Origin: Bacteroidia bacterium
Lineage (GTDB): Bacteria > Bacteroidota > Bacteroidia > Chitinophagales > BACL12
DNA length: 44,099 nucleotides
Assembly: GCA_030432405.1 (NCBI GenBank)
Contig: JAUIHG010000007.1
Coordinates: 1 to 44,099, forward strand
Reading direction: 5' to 3'
Below, piece by piece: positions 1 to 7,793 of the stretch (positions are counted from its first letter, which is position 1; each line of letters opens with the position of its first letter). Under the pieces are notes generated by a model. The model did no database searches and was not told the origin of the DNA. It worked only from the letters and a program-made list of their open reading frames with translations. The position numbers were made by a program, and so were the translations under genes.

Positions 1-1
1 G

Positions 2-46
2 GCGCTGAAACTGAGCGAAAAAGGCGGCGTGCAGGTATTGCACTGA
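2..46 (+). CDS. C-terminal end of an unidentified protein (partial)
   Basis: The reading frame enters from the left edge and ends at a TGA at 44-46, giving the tail ALKLSEKGGVQVLH. Only 14 residues are visible, so no family can be assigned. It lies on the same strand as the glycosyltransferases that follow, 30 bp upstream of the next start, so it could be the previous gene of that operon. The frame could also be accidental. Confidence 0.35.
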   Translation, partial: ALKLSEKGGVQVLH

Positions 47-76
47 TCCGCGCTCCTGCCAGCCCACCCTGCACCC

Positions 77-802
77 ATGCGCATCGACATCGTCATTCCC
101 GCCTACAACGAAGCCGGCGCCATTGCGCAGGTGGTCAGGGAAGTGCCGCGCGCCTTTGCGCTCCGGGGTCCTGAAGGCGAATCCATGCAGGCACAGGTGC
201 GGCATGTGGTGGTGGTGGACAATGGCTCTACCGACGGGACGGGCCGCATCGCGGCCGAGGCCGGGGCATTGGTGCTGCGCGAGGAGCAGCCCGGCTACGG
301 CAATGCCTGCCTGCGGGGCATCGCGGAACTGCGCAGCTTGCCCGACGGCCCGCCGGACATCCTGGCCTTTCTGGACGGCGACCATTCCGACTACCCGGAG
401 CAATTGCCGGACGTGGTGGCGCCCATCGCCGCAGGCGCAGCGGATTTGGTCATCGGTTCCCGCGCGTTGGGCACGCGCGAACGCGGCGCCCTGACGCCCC
501 AACAAGTCTTCGGCAACCGCCTGGCCGTCACGCTGTTGCGTGGGCTTTACGGGGTCCGCTATACCGACCTTGGTCCATTCCGCGCCATCCGCTGGGATGC
601 CTACGAAAGCCTCGGCATGGTGGACCGCAACTACGGCTGGACCGTGGAAATGCAGGTCAAAGCGGCCAAACAAAAACTGCGGGGCATGGAAGTGCCCGTG
701 GATTACCGCCAGCGCATCGGGACCTCTAAGGTCAGCGGTACGCTGAAGGGCACGCTGGGCGCGGGCTACAAAATTCTGCTCACCATCTTCCGTTACCTTT
801 GA
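77..802 (+). CDS. Family 2 glycosyltransferase, DPM1/dolichyl-phosphate sugar synthase-like
   Basis: This 241-residue GT-A fold enzyme should transfer a sugar from a nucleotide donor, most likely to a polyprenyl-phosphate lipid at the inner membrane face. Seen: the start IVIPAYNEA (residues 5-13), the nucleotide-binding stretch VVVVDNGSTDG (44-54), the metal-binding DGD at 100-102, the IGSRALG segment near 126-132, and NYGWTVEMQ (185-193), typical of DPM1-like enzymes. There is no transmembrane anchor, so it is probably soluble or peripheral. It lies 6 bp before a membrane-bound GT2 and upstream of a GT-C enzyme, which suggests one pathway: a lipid-linked sugar made here and used by the membrane enzymes. 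The acceptor and sugar cannot be read from sequence. Its last codons (TAC CTT TGA) also form a -7 promoter motif for the next gene. Confidence 0.88.
   Translation: MRIDIVIPAYNEAGAIAQVVREVPRAFALRGPEGESMQAQVRHVVVVDNGSTDGTGRIAAEAGALVLREEQPGYGNACLRGIAELRSLPDGPPDILAFLDGDHSDYPEQLPDVVAPIAAGAADLVIGSRALGTRERGALTPQQVFGNRLAVTLLRGLYGVRYTDLGPFRAIRWDAYESLGMVDRNYGWTVEMQVKAAKQKLRGMEVPVDYRQRIGTSKVSGTLKGTLGAGYKILLTIFRYL
794..801 (+). promoter_or_regulatory. Candidate -7 element TACCTTTG at the 3' end of the upstream gene
   Basis: TACCTTTG matches the Bacteroidota -7 consensus TAnnTTTG exactly. It overlaps the last sense codons and stop of the preceding glycosyltransferase and ends 7 nt before the ATG at 809. 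No perfect TTG -33 element is seen at the expected distance (a TTC is present around 774). If used, the transcript would start at or within a few nucleotides of the start codon. Confidence 0.4.
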
Positions 803-808
803 GCGCCG

Positions 809-2311
809 ATGGAATTGGGCCTGGCCATCATCATTGTATACTCCCTGGCGCTCGCGCTGATTTTTGGGTACTGCCTGGTCCAATTCCACCTGGCCCTGCA
901 GTACGTGCGCTGGCACAAGCAGGCGGCGGTTTCGCCGGAGGCGGTCCCGGCCTTGCCGGCCGAATTGCCCACCGTCACGGTGCAATTGCCGCTCTACAAC
1001 GAGCGCTATGTGGTGGAACGCCTGCTGGACAGCGTGGCGGCCCTGGATTGGCCCCGCGAGCGCCTGCACATTCAGGTGCTGGACGACTCCACCGACGAAT
1101 CGCGCGGCATTACCGAAGCCAAAGTGGCCGAGTTGCAGGCCCGCGGTGTGCCGGTGGAGTTGGTGCATAGGCCGGAGCGCAAAGGTTTCAAAGCCGGTGC
1201 GCTGCAGTATGGGTTGGCCTTCGCCAAAGGCGAATACGTGGCCATTTTTGACGCCGATTTCACGCCCGAGCCCGATTTCCTGCGCAAAACCATGCCCTGG
1301 TTTTCCGACCCCAAGGTGGGGGTGGTGCAAACGCGTTGGGAGCACCTGAACCGGGATTATTCGCTGTTGACGCGCATGCAGGCCTTTGCCCTGGATTTGC
1401 ATTTCTCCGTGGAGCAATTGGGCCGTTTTGCCGCCGGGTATTTCATGAATTTCAACGGCACGGCCGGGGTGTGGCGCACCTCCTGCATCGAGGATGCCGG
1501 TGGATGGAAAGCCGATACGCTCACCGAGGACATGGACCTCAGCTACCGCGCCCAATTGAAGGGCTGGCGCTTCCGCTACCTGGAAGGCGTCACCGCCCCG
1601 GCGGAGTTGCCCACCGACATGAGCGCGGTCAAGTCCCAGCAATTCCGCTGGAACAAAGGGGGCGCGGAAACCGCGCGAAAACTCATGGGCACCGTCTGGC
1701 GCTCCGACCTGCCCTTCCGCGTCAAATTCCATGCAGCCAGCCACCTGCTGAACACCTCCAATTACCTCTGGGTCTTTTTGACCGCGGTGTTGAGCATTCC
1801 GCTGCTATGGGTCAAACACGAAGTGGTCGTGATCGACTACTTCAAATACGCTTCCGTGTTTTTGCTGGGCAGCCTGTCGATTGCCTACGCCTACTACGTG
1901 AGCACCGTGTACCGTGCCAGCAACCGGCGATTGGCCTTGCGGGAGTACGCCTTCCGGCTTCCGGTTTTTCTGGCGGTGACCATGGGGCTTTCCCTCCACA
2001 ACGCCCTGGCGGTATTTCGCGGTTGGATCGGCCAGCAATCCGCGTTTGTGCGCACGCCCAAGTTTGCCATTGTCGGCACCACCGGGGGCTGGAAAAACAA
2101 GCAGTACGCCAGCCGCCGGATCGGTTGGCTGACCTGGCTGGAAATGCTGTTGATGCTCTATTTCCTGGCGGGAGCGGCCATCGGCTTGTACTACCAGGAT
2201 TACGGCCTGCTGCCTTTCCACCTGATGTCGGCCTTCGGGTTCGGGCTGATCGTGTTTTATTCGGTGCGGCACGCCCGCGCTCCGCGCGAAGGCGGCAACC
2301 AGCACAGCTGA
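809..2311 (+). CDS. Membrane-bound family 2 glycosyltransferase, cellulose synthase-like
   Basis: A 500-residue processive-type GT2. One N-terminal membrane helix (about 5-29) precedes a cytosolic catalytic domain with DDS (92-94), DAD (148-150), the TED catalytic-base motif (239-241) and QQFRW (277-281), the D,D,D,QxxRW signature of cellulose, hyaluronan and glucomannan synthases. The C-terminal third holds several membrane helices (about 305-350, 360-380, 390-415, 440-490) that would form the polymer or lipid channel. All key residues are intact. It follows the DPM1-like gene by 6 bp and precedes a GT-C gene by less than 90 bp, so the three are probably co-transcribed. The product, a polysaccharide or glycolipid, is not determinable. 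Related Bacteroidota proteins are usually annotated only as glycosyltransferase or cellulose synthase family protein. Confidence 0.9.
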   Translation: MELGLAIIIVYSLALALIFGYCLVQFHLALQYVRWHKQAAVSPEAVPALPAELPTVTVQLPLYNERYVVERLLDSVAALDWPRERLHIQVLDDSTDESRGITEAKVAELQARGVPVELVHRPERKGFKAGALQYGLAFAKGEYVAIFDADFTPEPDFLRKTMPWFSDPKVGVVQTRWEHLNRDYSLLTRMQAFALDLHFSVEQLGRFAAGYFMNFNGTAGVWRTSCIEDAGGWKADTLTEDMDLSYRAQLKGWRFRYLEGVTAPAELPTDMSAVKSQQFRWNKGGAETARKLMGTVWRSDLPFRVKFHAASHLLNTSNYLWVFLTAVLSIPLLWVKHEVVVIDYFKYASVFLLGSLSIAYAYYVSTVYRASNRRLALREYAFRLPVFLAVTMGLSLHNALAVFRGWIGQQSAFVRTPKFAIVGTTGGWKNKQYASRRIGWLTWLEMLLMLYFLAGAAIGLYYQDYGLLPFHLMSAFGFGLIVFYSVRHARAPREGGNQHS

Positions 2312-2398
2312 GCAGCCCGGCAACCCGGAGGCGGTTTCACCGTGCAGCTTCCGCAACGCACGGGCCTTTTGCGGACCGCCTTTCTGCACGCCCCTTCC

Positions 2399-3844
2399 AT
2401 GCCCCGCCCCACCTTACCAACGCTGCCCAGGATCACACCGGGACACCCGCTGCACGCCTTCCGCTGGGCCTTTCCGCTGTTGGTCGCCGCCGGTCAGGCG
2501 CTGCTGTGGAGCCTGGAAAGCCGCGGCCAAAGCCATCTGGTGCTCCTGGGTTTTGGCGTGTCCACCATTGGATGGGTCGGCACGATGTTGGGCACGTGGA
2601 ACCGCCGCCAGCTTCTGGGGTTGGTGGGGCTTGGTTTCGCCCTGCGGGCGATCTGGCTTTTTGTTCCGCCTCTGCTCTCCGACGATTGGTACCGCTACCT
2701 CTGGGACGGCCTGGTGGCTTTCCGCGGTGCCAACCCCTTTGATGCCCTGCCCAGCCAGATGCCGGCCTTTGCGCCGGATTTGCTGGCGGGGATGAACTCG
2801 CCGGACTACTACACGGTCTATCCGCCAGCCGCCCAGGGCCTGTTCCGCCTGGCGGCTGAACTGGGCGGAGGGCACATTCCAACCAGCCTCCAGGCCCTCC
2901 GGGGGATGTTCCTCGCCTTTGACGGGCTGGCCTTGTTCCTGCTGTGGCGGTTGACCCGGGGCGGAAAAGCGGTCCTTGTCTACGCCCTCGCCCCGCTGGC
3001 CATTGCCGAAACGGCCGGCAATGTGCACCTCGAAGGTGTATCCATTGCCGGAGTCTTGCTGGCCGTTTGGGCCTGGCAGGAGGGCCTTCGGCGAAGCCAG
3101 GCACCTACCACCGCACCGCTGAAAGTAGACCGGGAGCCCCAACAGGCGGATGCCCAACCTGGGGCTGCATGGCTCTGGTACGGCCTTGGCCTGGTGGGTT
3201 TCTGGCTGGCCGTGGCCACCAAACTGACGCCACTCATGCTGCTGCCGCTTTTCCCGGCCTTGTTGGGCTGGAAGCGGGGCCTGGCGCTGGGGACCGCCTC
3301 GGTTGCGCTGCTCGTCCTTAGCTTTTTGCCTTTTTGGAATGCCGACATGCTGCCCCACCTCAGCAGCAGCCTGGACCTGTACTACCGGCGATTTGAATTC
3401 AACGGTGGGCTTTATGCTGCTGCCCGCTGGCTGTCCATCCAGTGTACCGGGTACAACCGCATCGATGTGGTGGGCCCAATGCTGGGTTTGGTGTCAACCA
3501 TCGCCATGCTCCTGGTGGCCGTGTATGCCTGGGTCAAAGCCCGTCCGGGACATGCAGCCGGCTTTTTGGCAGCAGCCTTCGGTATGGTGGCCATCCACCA
3601 GCTGACGGCCACCATCGTGCACCCCTGGTATCTGCTGCCCCTGCTGGCCTACAGCTGCTTCAGCCGCTGGCGCTTTGGCTTGTTTTGGGCTGCGCTGGTG
3701 CCCGTGACCTATATGGCCTACCAGCACAACGGATTTCACCACCCCCATGCCTGGACGGCACTGGAATACGGGATGGTTTGGGCCGTGCTTTTGGCCGAAG
3801 CGCTGTGGAGCCGCAAGCCCACCGCTTCTGCCAGCATGCTTTGA
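2399..3844 (+). CDS. Polytopic GT-C glycosyltransferase, GT87/mannosyltransferase-like
   Basis: A membrane protein of 481 residues from the ATG at 2399; an in-frame GTG at 2342 would add 19 residues with no obvious membrane or domain content, so the ATG is preferred. Around ten hydrophobic helices are visible. The extracytoplasmic loop after the second or third helix carries SDDWYRYLWDG, the acidic motif typical of GT-C enzymes that use polyprenyl-phosphate sugars as donors (GT87/DUF2029, ALG3-like). NPF and YPPAAQ follow in the same loop, as in relatives. This fits the two preceding genes: a DPM1-like enzyme could supply the lipid-linked donor. Residues near 240-270 form a hydrophilic, proline- and alanine-rich cytosolic loop of low complexity. 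The specific acceptor is unknown. Confidence 0.8.
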   Translation: MPRPTLPTLPRITPGHPLHAFRWAFPLLVAAGQALLWSLESRGQSHLVLLGFGVSTIGWVGTMLGTWNRRQLLGLVGLGFALRAIWLFVPPLLSDDWYRYLWDGLVAFRGANPFDALPSQMPAFAPDLLAGMNSPDYYTVYPPAAQGLFRLAAELGGGHIPTSLQALRGMFLAFDGLALFLLWRLTRGGKAVLVYALAPLAIAETAGNVHLEGVSIAGVLLAVWAWQEGLRRSQAPTTAPLKVDREPQQADAQPGAAWLWYGLGLVGFWLAVATKLTPLMLLPLFPALLGWKRGLALGTASVALLVLSFLPFWNADMLPHLSSSLDLYYRRFEFNGGLYAAARWLSIQCTGYNRIDVVGPMLGLVSTIAMLLVAVYAWVKARPGHAAGFLAAAFGMVAIHQLTATIVHPWYLLPLLAYSCFSRWRFGLFWAALVPVTYMAYQHNGFHHPHAWTALEYGMVWAVLLAEALWSRKPTASASML

Positions 3845-3891
3845 CGCCAGTTGTCCAAGCTGCGGTTTCGGGACGGAGCAATCCCACAAAC

Positions 3892-3926
3892 AACAAAGGC
3901 CGCCTCCGGAAGAAGCGGCCTTTGTT
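3892..3926. terminator. Bidirectional Rho-independent terminator
   Basis: A perfect 12-bp inverted repeat, AACAAAGGCCGC (3892-3903) with GCGGCCTTTGTT (3915-3926), with an 11-nt loop. It is GC-rich at the top of the stem and A/T-rich at both bases. It lies between the stops of the convergent glycosyltransferase gene (ends 3844) and the OmpA-family gene (ends 3960), so it can serve both strands. Confidence 0.85.
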
Positions 3927-3959
3927 CCGGCTGGAAACCGGAGCTGGTCCATGGATGGC

Positions 3960-5609
3960 TTAGTTGCCAGCCACCGGCTTGAATTCCACACGGCGGTTGA
4001 CGCGGTGCTGGCTTTCGGCGCGGGCGCCGTCGTACAGCGGTGCGGATTCGCCTTCGTACTTGAGGATGAAGCGGCCTTCGCTCACCCCGTATTTCTCCTT
4101 GAGGAAGGTGATGGCGGCCTCGGCGCGGTTGCGGCTCAGGTCGGTGTTGTAGGCTTCGGAGCCGCGGATGTCGGCGTGGCCCACCACTTCGATCTTGAGG
4201 TCTTTGTACTTCTTCATCACCTCACCCACATAGGCCAACTCGTCGTAGGACTCGGCTTTGATGCGGGAGCTGTTCAGGTCGAAGTGGATGTTGGGCAAGA
4301 ACCAGTTGCTGCCGGCACCGCCGAGCACGGGCTCCAGCTTGTTGTCGATCAGCTGTTCCACCTCTTCGGCGGTCAGCAGGTTGCCCATCACGTTCTGGCA
4401 ATCCTGGATGGGGAACTGCGGGCTGGAGAAGGGTTCGGGGTCTTCGCCGTCCGGGCAGCCGTCCTTGTCGCTGTCCAGGGTCATGCCCTTGCTGTCCACC
4501 GGGTAGTTTTCGGGGGTATCCACTTCCTCGTCCAGCAGGTCGATCACACCGTCGCCATCGGAGTCGGTCATGTCGGTGGGCTGGATTTCTTTCAGCTCGT
4601 TGTAGACGTAGTCCATCGGGTTGACAAACCAGCTCGGCTCGTCGGCGTTGCCGCCCAGTTGGATGCTCAGGCCCAGGCTGGTGTAGTGCATCACGTCGTT
4701 GCTGGAGGTGAAGGTGCGGCCACCGTACTCCCAGCGCTGGCCGTCCAGCAGATCGTCGAAAGGCATGATCACACGGTGCTCCAGATCGATGGAGATGCGC
4801 TTGGACACGCGGATGTTCAACCCTGCGCTCAGGCTGGCACGCAGACGTGCCGTCGTAGCGTCGGCTGAATCGCCGAAGGTCCAGCGGTCTTCGTCGTATT
4901 CGGCCGGGGTTTCGAATTCGCCGTCCATCAGGCCTTCAACCGCATCGCGCTGATCGCTGCGGTTGCTGTAGCTGACGTTATTGACGGTGTTGTAGAAGTC
5001 GTAGGGTGCGCCATTGGCATCCAGGGCATCGTATGCCGTCTTGTACAGGAACAAACCACCACCAGCGCCAACGAAGAAGGAAACGGTGTTCTGGCCCTTG
5101 TGGAACTTCAGGTTGTTGAAGTTGTACATGGCGTCCAGGGAGATGTCGTGCACCTTGGTTTCAAAGTTGTGCACGAAGGCTACATAGGGATCGCCCAGAT
5201 CGTTGAGGCCCGGGTTTTCGTAGCCGACATTCAGCAGTGCGCGGTTGCGACCGGTGGCCTGGCGGTCCCAGTTCTGGCCGTAGGAAGTACCGCCCACATA
5301 ACCGAGGCGCAGAGAGGTGCCGTAGCCGAGGGCTTTGCGCACAAAAGCACCATAACCCAGGCTTACACCGCCAACGCCGCCAATGGGACGGGCGGCCACA
5401 TCACCAGCCACGTTCAGGGCGCCGACATGCAGGCCGACAGACCACATGTTGCGGGGCTTTGCCGGATAGGGGGTTTCGTCCGCCATGAACTGCTCGTGCT
5501 GTTCCATGCGGCCATCTGGAATATTCTCCTCGTTGATGCTGGGGTTCTGCGCGTACACCGCAGGTGCAGCAAAGACCAACAAGGCCAGTAGGGTACGTTT
5601 AATGCTCAT
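3960..5609 (-). CDS. OmpA-family outer-membrane protein with thrombospondin type-3 repeats (downstream copy)
   Basis: A 549-residue envelope protein tethering outer membrane to peptidoglycan. Seen: a signal peptide with cleavage near VYA/QN (residues 1-20), a long beta-rich N-terminal region (about 50-340) consistent with a barrel, aspartate-rich calcium-binding repeats of the TSP3 type (DSDGDGVIDLLDEE, then DSDKDGCPDGEDPEP, about 347-400), and a C-terminal OmpA domain (about 430-545). The peptidoglycan-binding stretch HADIRGSEAYNTDLSRNR keeps the usual Asp and Arg. It is the second of two tandem paralogues. A strong promoter lies 60-100 bp upstream, so it can be transcribed independently; its 3' end meets the bidirectional terminator. 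In this phylum such proteins are abundant and also include gliding/T9SS-associated members, but nothing here shows that specific role. Confidence 0.92.
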   Translation of the reverse strand: MSIKRTLLALLVFAAPAVYAQNPSINEENIPDGRMEQHEQFMADETPYPAKPRNMWSVGLHVGALNVAGDVAARPIGGVGGVSLGYGAFVRKALGYGTSLRLGYVGGTSYGQNWDRQATGRNRALLNVGYENPGLNDLGDPYVAFVHNFETKVHDISLDAMYNFNNLKFHKGQNTVSFFVGAGGGLFLYKTAYDALDANGAPYDFYNTVNNVSYSNRSDQRDAVEGLMDGEFETPAEYDEDRWTFGDSADATTARLRASLSAGLNIRVSKRISIDLEHRVIMPFDDLLDGQRWEYGGRTFTSSNDVMHYTSLGLSIQLGGNADEPSWFVNPMDYVYNELKEIQPTDMTDSDGDGVIDLLDEEVDTPENYPVDSKGMTLDSDKDGCPDGEDPEPFSSPQFPIQDCQNVMGNLLTAEEVEQLIDNKLEPVLGGAGSNWFLPNIHFDLNSSRIKAESYDELAYVGEVMKKYKDLKIEVVGHADIRGSEAYNTDLSRNRAEAAITFLKEKYGVSEGRFILKYEGESAPLYDGARAESQHRVNRRVEFKPVAGN

Positions 5610-5674
5610 GGGGTTGATTGATTCGATGGGATGCGATCGGAATGGCGTTCACATGCCCTCCGACGGCATGCGGC

Positions 5675-5705
5675 CAAAAATAGCAAGGATGATGCAACCG
5701 ACAAA
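5675..5705 (-). promoter_or_regulatory. Bacteroidota-type promoter for the OmpA-family gene at 3960-5609
   Basis: On the minus strand the sequence reads TTTG (5705-5702), 19 nt spacer, TATTTTTG (5682-5675). Both elements match the Bacteroidota sigma consensus (TTTG and TAnnTTTG) without mismatch. Transcription would begin near 5668, giving a 5' leader of about 60 nt before the ATG at 5609. Confidence 0.8.
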
Positions 5706-5800
5706 CGGATTTGCGCGTCCGCCCTGCCATTGTTGGTCTTGGCTTTTTATTCGTAAGCGCCTGCGTGTCACGGGAATCCTGTGCGGATTGGCCGCAGAAC

Positions 5801-7498
5801 CTATTCGTCGCCAATCACGGCGCGGAATTCCACGCGGCGGTTCATATAGTGATCCCCTTCCCGGTTGGCGTTGGGCACCAGGTTCTTGTCCTCGCCTTCA
5901 TAGCGGAGGATGAAGCGGTTCGGGTCGATGCCGTAGCGTTCCACCATGTGGTTGATGGCGTTCGCCGCCCGGCGGCGGGACAAATCGAGGTTGTACTCCT
6001 CGGAATTGCGCGTATCCGCGAACCCGATGACTTCCACCTGCAGCTTGGGATAGCGGCTCATCACATCGGCCACGTGCTTGAGTTCCGGGAAGAACTCCGT
6101 TTTGACCATGTCCCGGTCCAGATCAAAGTGGATCATGGGCAGGTACCAGTCCGAGCCTCCGGCCGAAACGCTGGGGTCGCCGAGCATGTCCTGCACGATG
6201 CGCCGCACTTCCGGTTCGTCGATGGCACCGGCACCGCCGACGTTCACGCAATTCTGGATGGGCCGCTCCGGCGTGGAAAAAGGTTCCGGATCGTCGCAGT
6301 CCGGACATCCGTCGCGGTCGGAATCCAGGGTCACGCCCCGGGTATCCACCGGGCAATCTTCGGGCGTATCGGGCTCCTGGTCCAGGATGTTGAGCACCCC
6401 GTCGTTGTCGTCGTCGCCCATGTCCACCTCGGCGTTATCGGCCATGGCGTCCATGCTGAAGGTCATCGGGTTGACCCACCAGCTGGGGATGTCGTTGCGC
6501 TCCTTGCTGCCCAGGTGGATGTTCAGATGCAGGGAGGAATAGTGGTAGGTGTCAAAATCCCGGGACAGGGTATTGGTCTCCTCCCAGCGTTGGCCGTCCA
6601 GCAGGTCATCGTTGGTGAATTTGACCTTGTGTTCCAGGGCCAGCGAAAAACGCTGGGACAGGAGGATGTGCACGCCGATGCCGCCCGTGATCACCGGCTT
6701 GTAGGTGCGGTCCAGCAGGGTGGGTCGGGCGGGCTGCCCTTCGGCGGGTGTCTCGTAATCGCCGTCGTAGATTTCGCCAAGGGCGTCCAATACCGCTGTG
6801 CGGTCCTCGAACTCACCGCCACCCAGCGCACGGGCTGCGGAATAATCATACAGGTTGCCGTCGGCGTCCAACTGGTCGTAATAGGTAGCGTAGTTGGCCA
6901 GGCCGAGACCGGCAATCACGTTGAGGCCCACGCGGTTGCGGTCCTTGTGGTACTTGATGTTGTTGAGCGTAAAAACGGCCTCAACGGACAAGTCGTTGAT
7001 CTGGGTCTTGTAGTTGTGGTAGACGATCCCGGGGCTGTCTGCGTAATTGAGCTCGGGATTGGTCTGCCCGTTGAGGGCGGGGTTGCGGTCAATCCCGCTG
7101 GAAGGCTGCCAGTTCTGGCCATAGGCATTGCCGCGGAGGTATTCCGCGCGCAGGGACATGACATAGCCCAGTGCCTTGCGCAGGTGGATGCCATAGCCCA
7201 GCGCAGGCAGGTGGTCCTTGCGGCTGCCGAGCGGATTGCTCCGCACGTCGCCGGACACCTGCAGGATGCCGCCGCTGATGCCCAATTCCCACATGTTGCG
7301 GGGTCGGGCCGGGAAATCGGTTTTGCCTTCCTGGAAGTCCTCGAACTGGTCCATGCGGCCCTTCGGGATCTTCTTGGCTTCTGCGCTGCTGGTGCTGTCC
7401 GTGGCAGCTGCCGCATTGCCGTCCTGTGCCTGCACGGCTGCGGGCAATTGAAGCACAAAAAAGGAAAACAGGGAAAGGATAAGGGTCGCGAATCTCAT
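5801..7498 (-). CDS. OmpA-family outer-membrane protein with thrombospondin type-3 repeats (upstream copy)
   Basis: A 565-residue paralogue of the next gene, with the same order: signal peptide (MRFATLILSLFSFF..., cleavage after VQA), beta-rich N-terminal region starting with the shared PARPRNMWELG segment, TSP3-type calcium repeats (DDDNDGVLNILDQEPDTPED, DSDRDGCPDCDDPEP) and a C-terminal OmpA domain with GFADTRNSEEYNLDLSRRR carrying the peptidoglycan-binding Asp and Arg. The start at 7498 is chosen because it begins exactly at the signal peptide; an ATG at 7516 would add six residues that spoil it. The pair most likely arose by tandem duplication and has diverged widely in the barrel. It has its own promoter, and its stop is about 95 bp before the second copy's promoter. 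Confidence 0.92.
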   Translation of the reverse strand: MRFATLILSLFSFFVLQLPAAVQAQDGNAAAATDSTSSAEAKKIPKGRMDQFEDFQEGKTDFPARPRNMWELGISGGILQVSGDVRSNPLGSRKDHLPALGYGIHLRKALGYVMSLRAEYLRGNAYGQNWQPSSGIDRNPALNGQTNPELNYADSPGIVYHNYKTQINDLSVEAVFTLNNIKYHKDRNRVGLNVIAGLGLANYATYYDQLDADGNLYDYSAARALGGGEFEDRTAVLDALGEIYDGDYETPAEGQPARPTLLDRTYKPVITGGIGVHILLSQRFSLALEHKVKFTNDDLLDGQRWEETNTLSRDFDTYHYSSLHLNIHLGSKERNDIPSWWVNPMTFSMDAMADNAEVDMGDDDNDGVLNILDQEPDTPEDCPVDTRGVTLDSDRDGCPDCDDPEPFSTPERPIQNCVNVGGAGAIDEPEVRRIVQDMLGDPSVSAGGSDWYLPMIHFDLDRDMVKTEFFPELKHVADVMSRYPKLQVEVIGFADTRNSEEYNLDLSRRRAANAINHMVERYGIDPNRFILRYEGEDKNLVPNANREGDHYMNRRVEFRAVIGDE

Positions 7499-7569
7499 CG
7501 TGGGGCGTTCTGGCAACAGAAACGGTTTACCGAATTGGCAATCCGGCGATTACGCATGTGAGACCGGGC

Positions 7570-7599
7570 CGAAAATAGGCCAAAAAACAGGCGCGCAAA
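7570..7599 (-). promoter_or_regulatory. Candidate promoter for the OmpA-family gene at 5801-7498
   Basis: The minus strand reads TTTG (7599-7596), 18-nt spacer, TATTTTCG (7577-7570). The -33 element is perfect; the -7 element differs from TAnnTTTG by one base. The predicted leader is about 65 nt, similar to the downstream paralogue. Confidence 0.55.
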
Positions 7600-7725
7600 G
7601 CAACTGCTGCGTAAAGCTGCCGGCCTGTGGACGCTTGCACGTCCCTGGCAAGGGCTTCAAATGTACAAGAAGGCGCCGGAACGGGAGGCTTCGATCGGGC
7701 TTCGTTTACCCCTGTGGAAGAAAAG

Positions 7726-7744
7726 CTTTCGCCTCCGGCGAAAG
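7726..7744 (-). terminator. Hairpin terminator of the T9SS cargo gene; member of the TTCGCC/GGCGAA hairpin family
   Basis: CTTTCGCC (7726-7733), loop TCC, GGCGAAAG (7737-7744): a perfect 8-bp stem. On the minus strand it is followed by CTTTTCTT, a short T-rich run. It lies 50 bp downstream of the stop of the gene at 7794-9617, where a terminator is expected. It also carries the TTCGCC/GGCGAA arms found repeatedly in this window. Confidence 0.55.
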
Positions 7745-7793
7745 GCAGTCCGATAAAGAAGGCTTTTGGACCGACCGAACGCGCAGATCCCGA

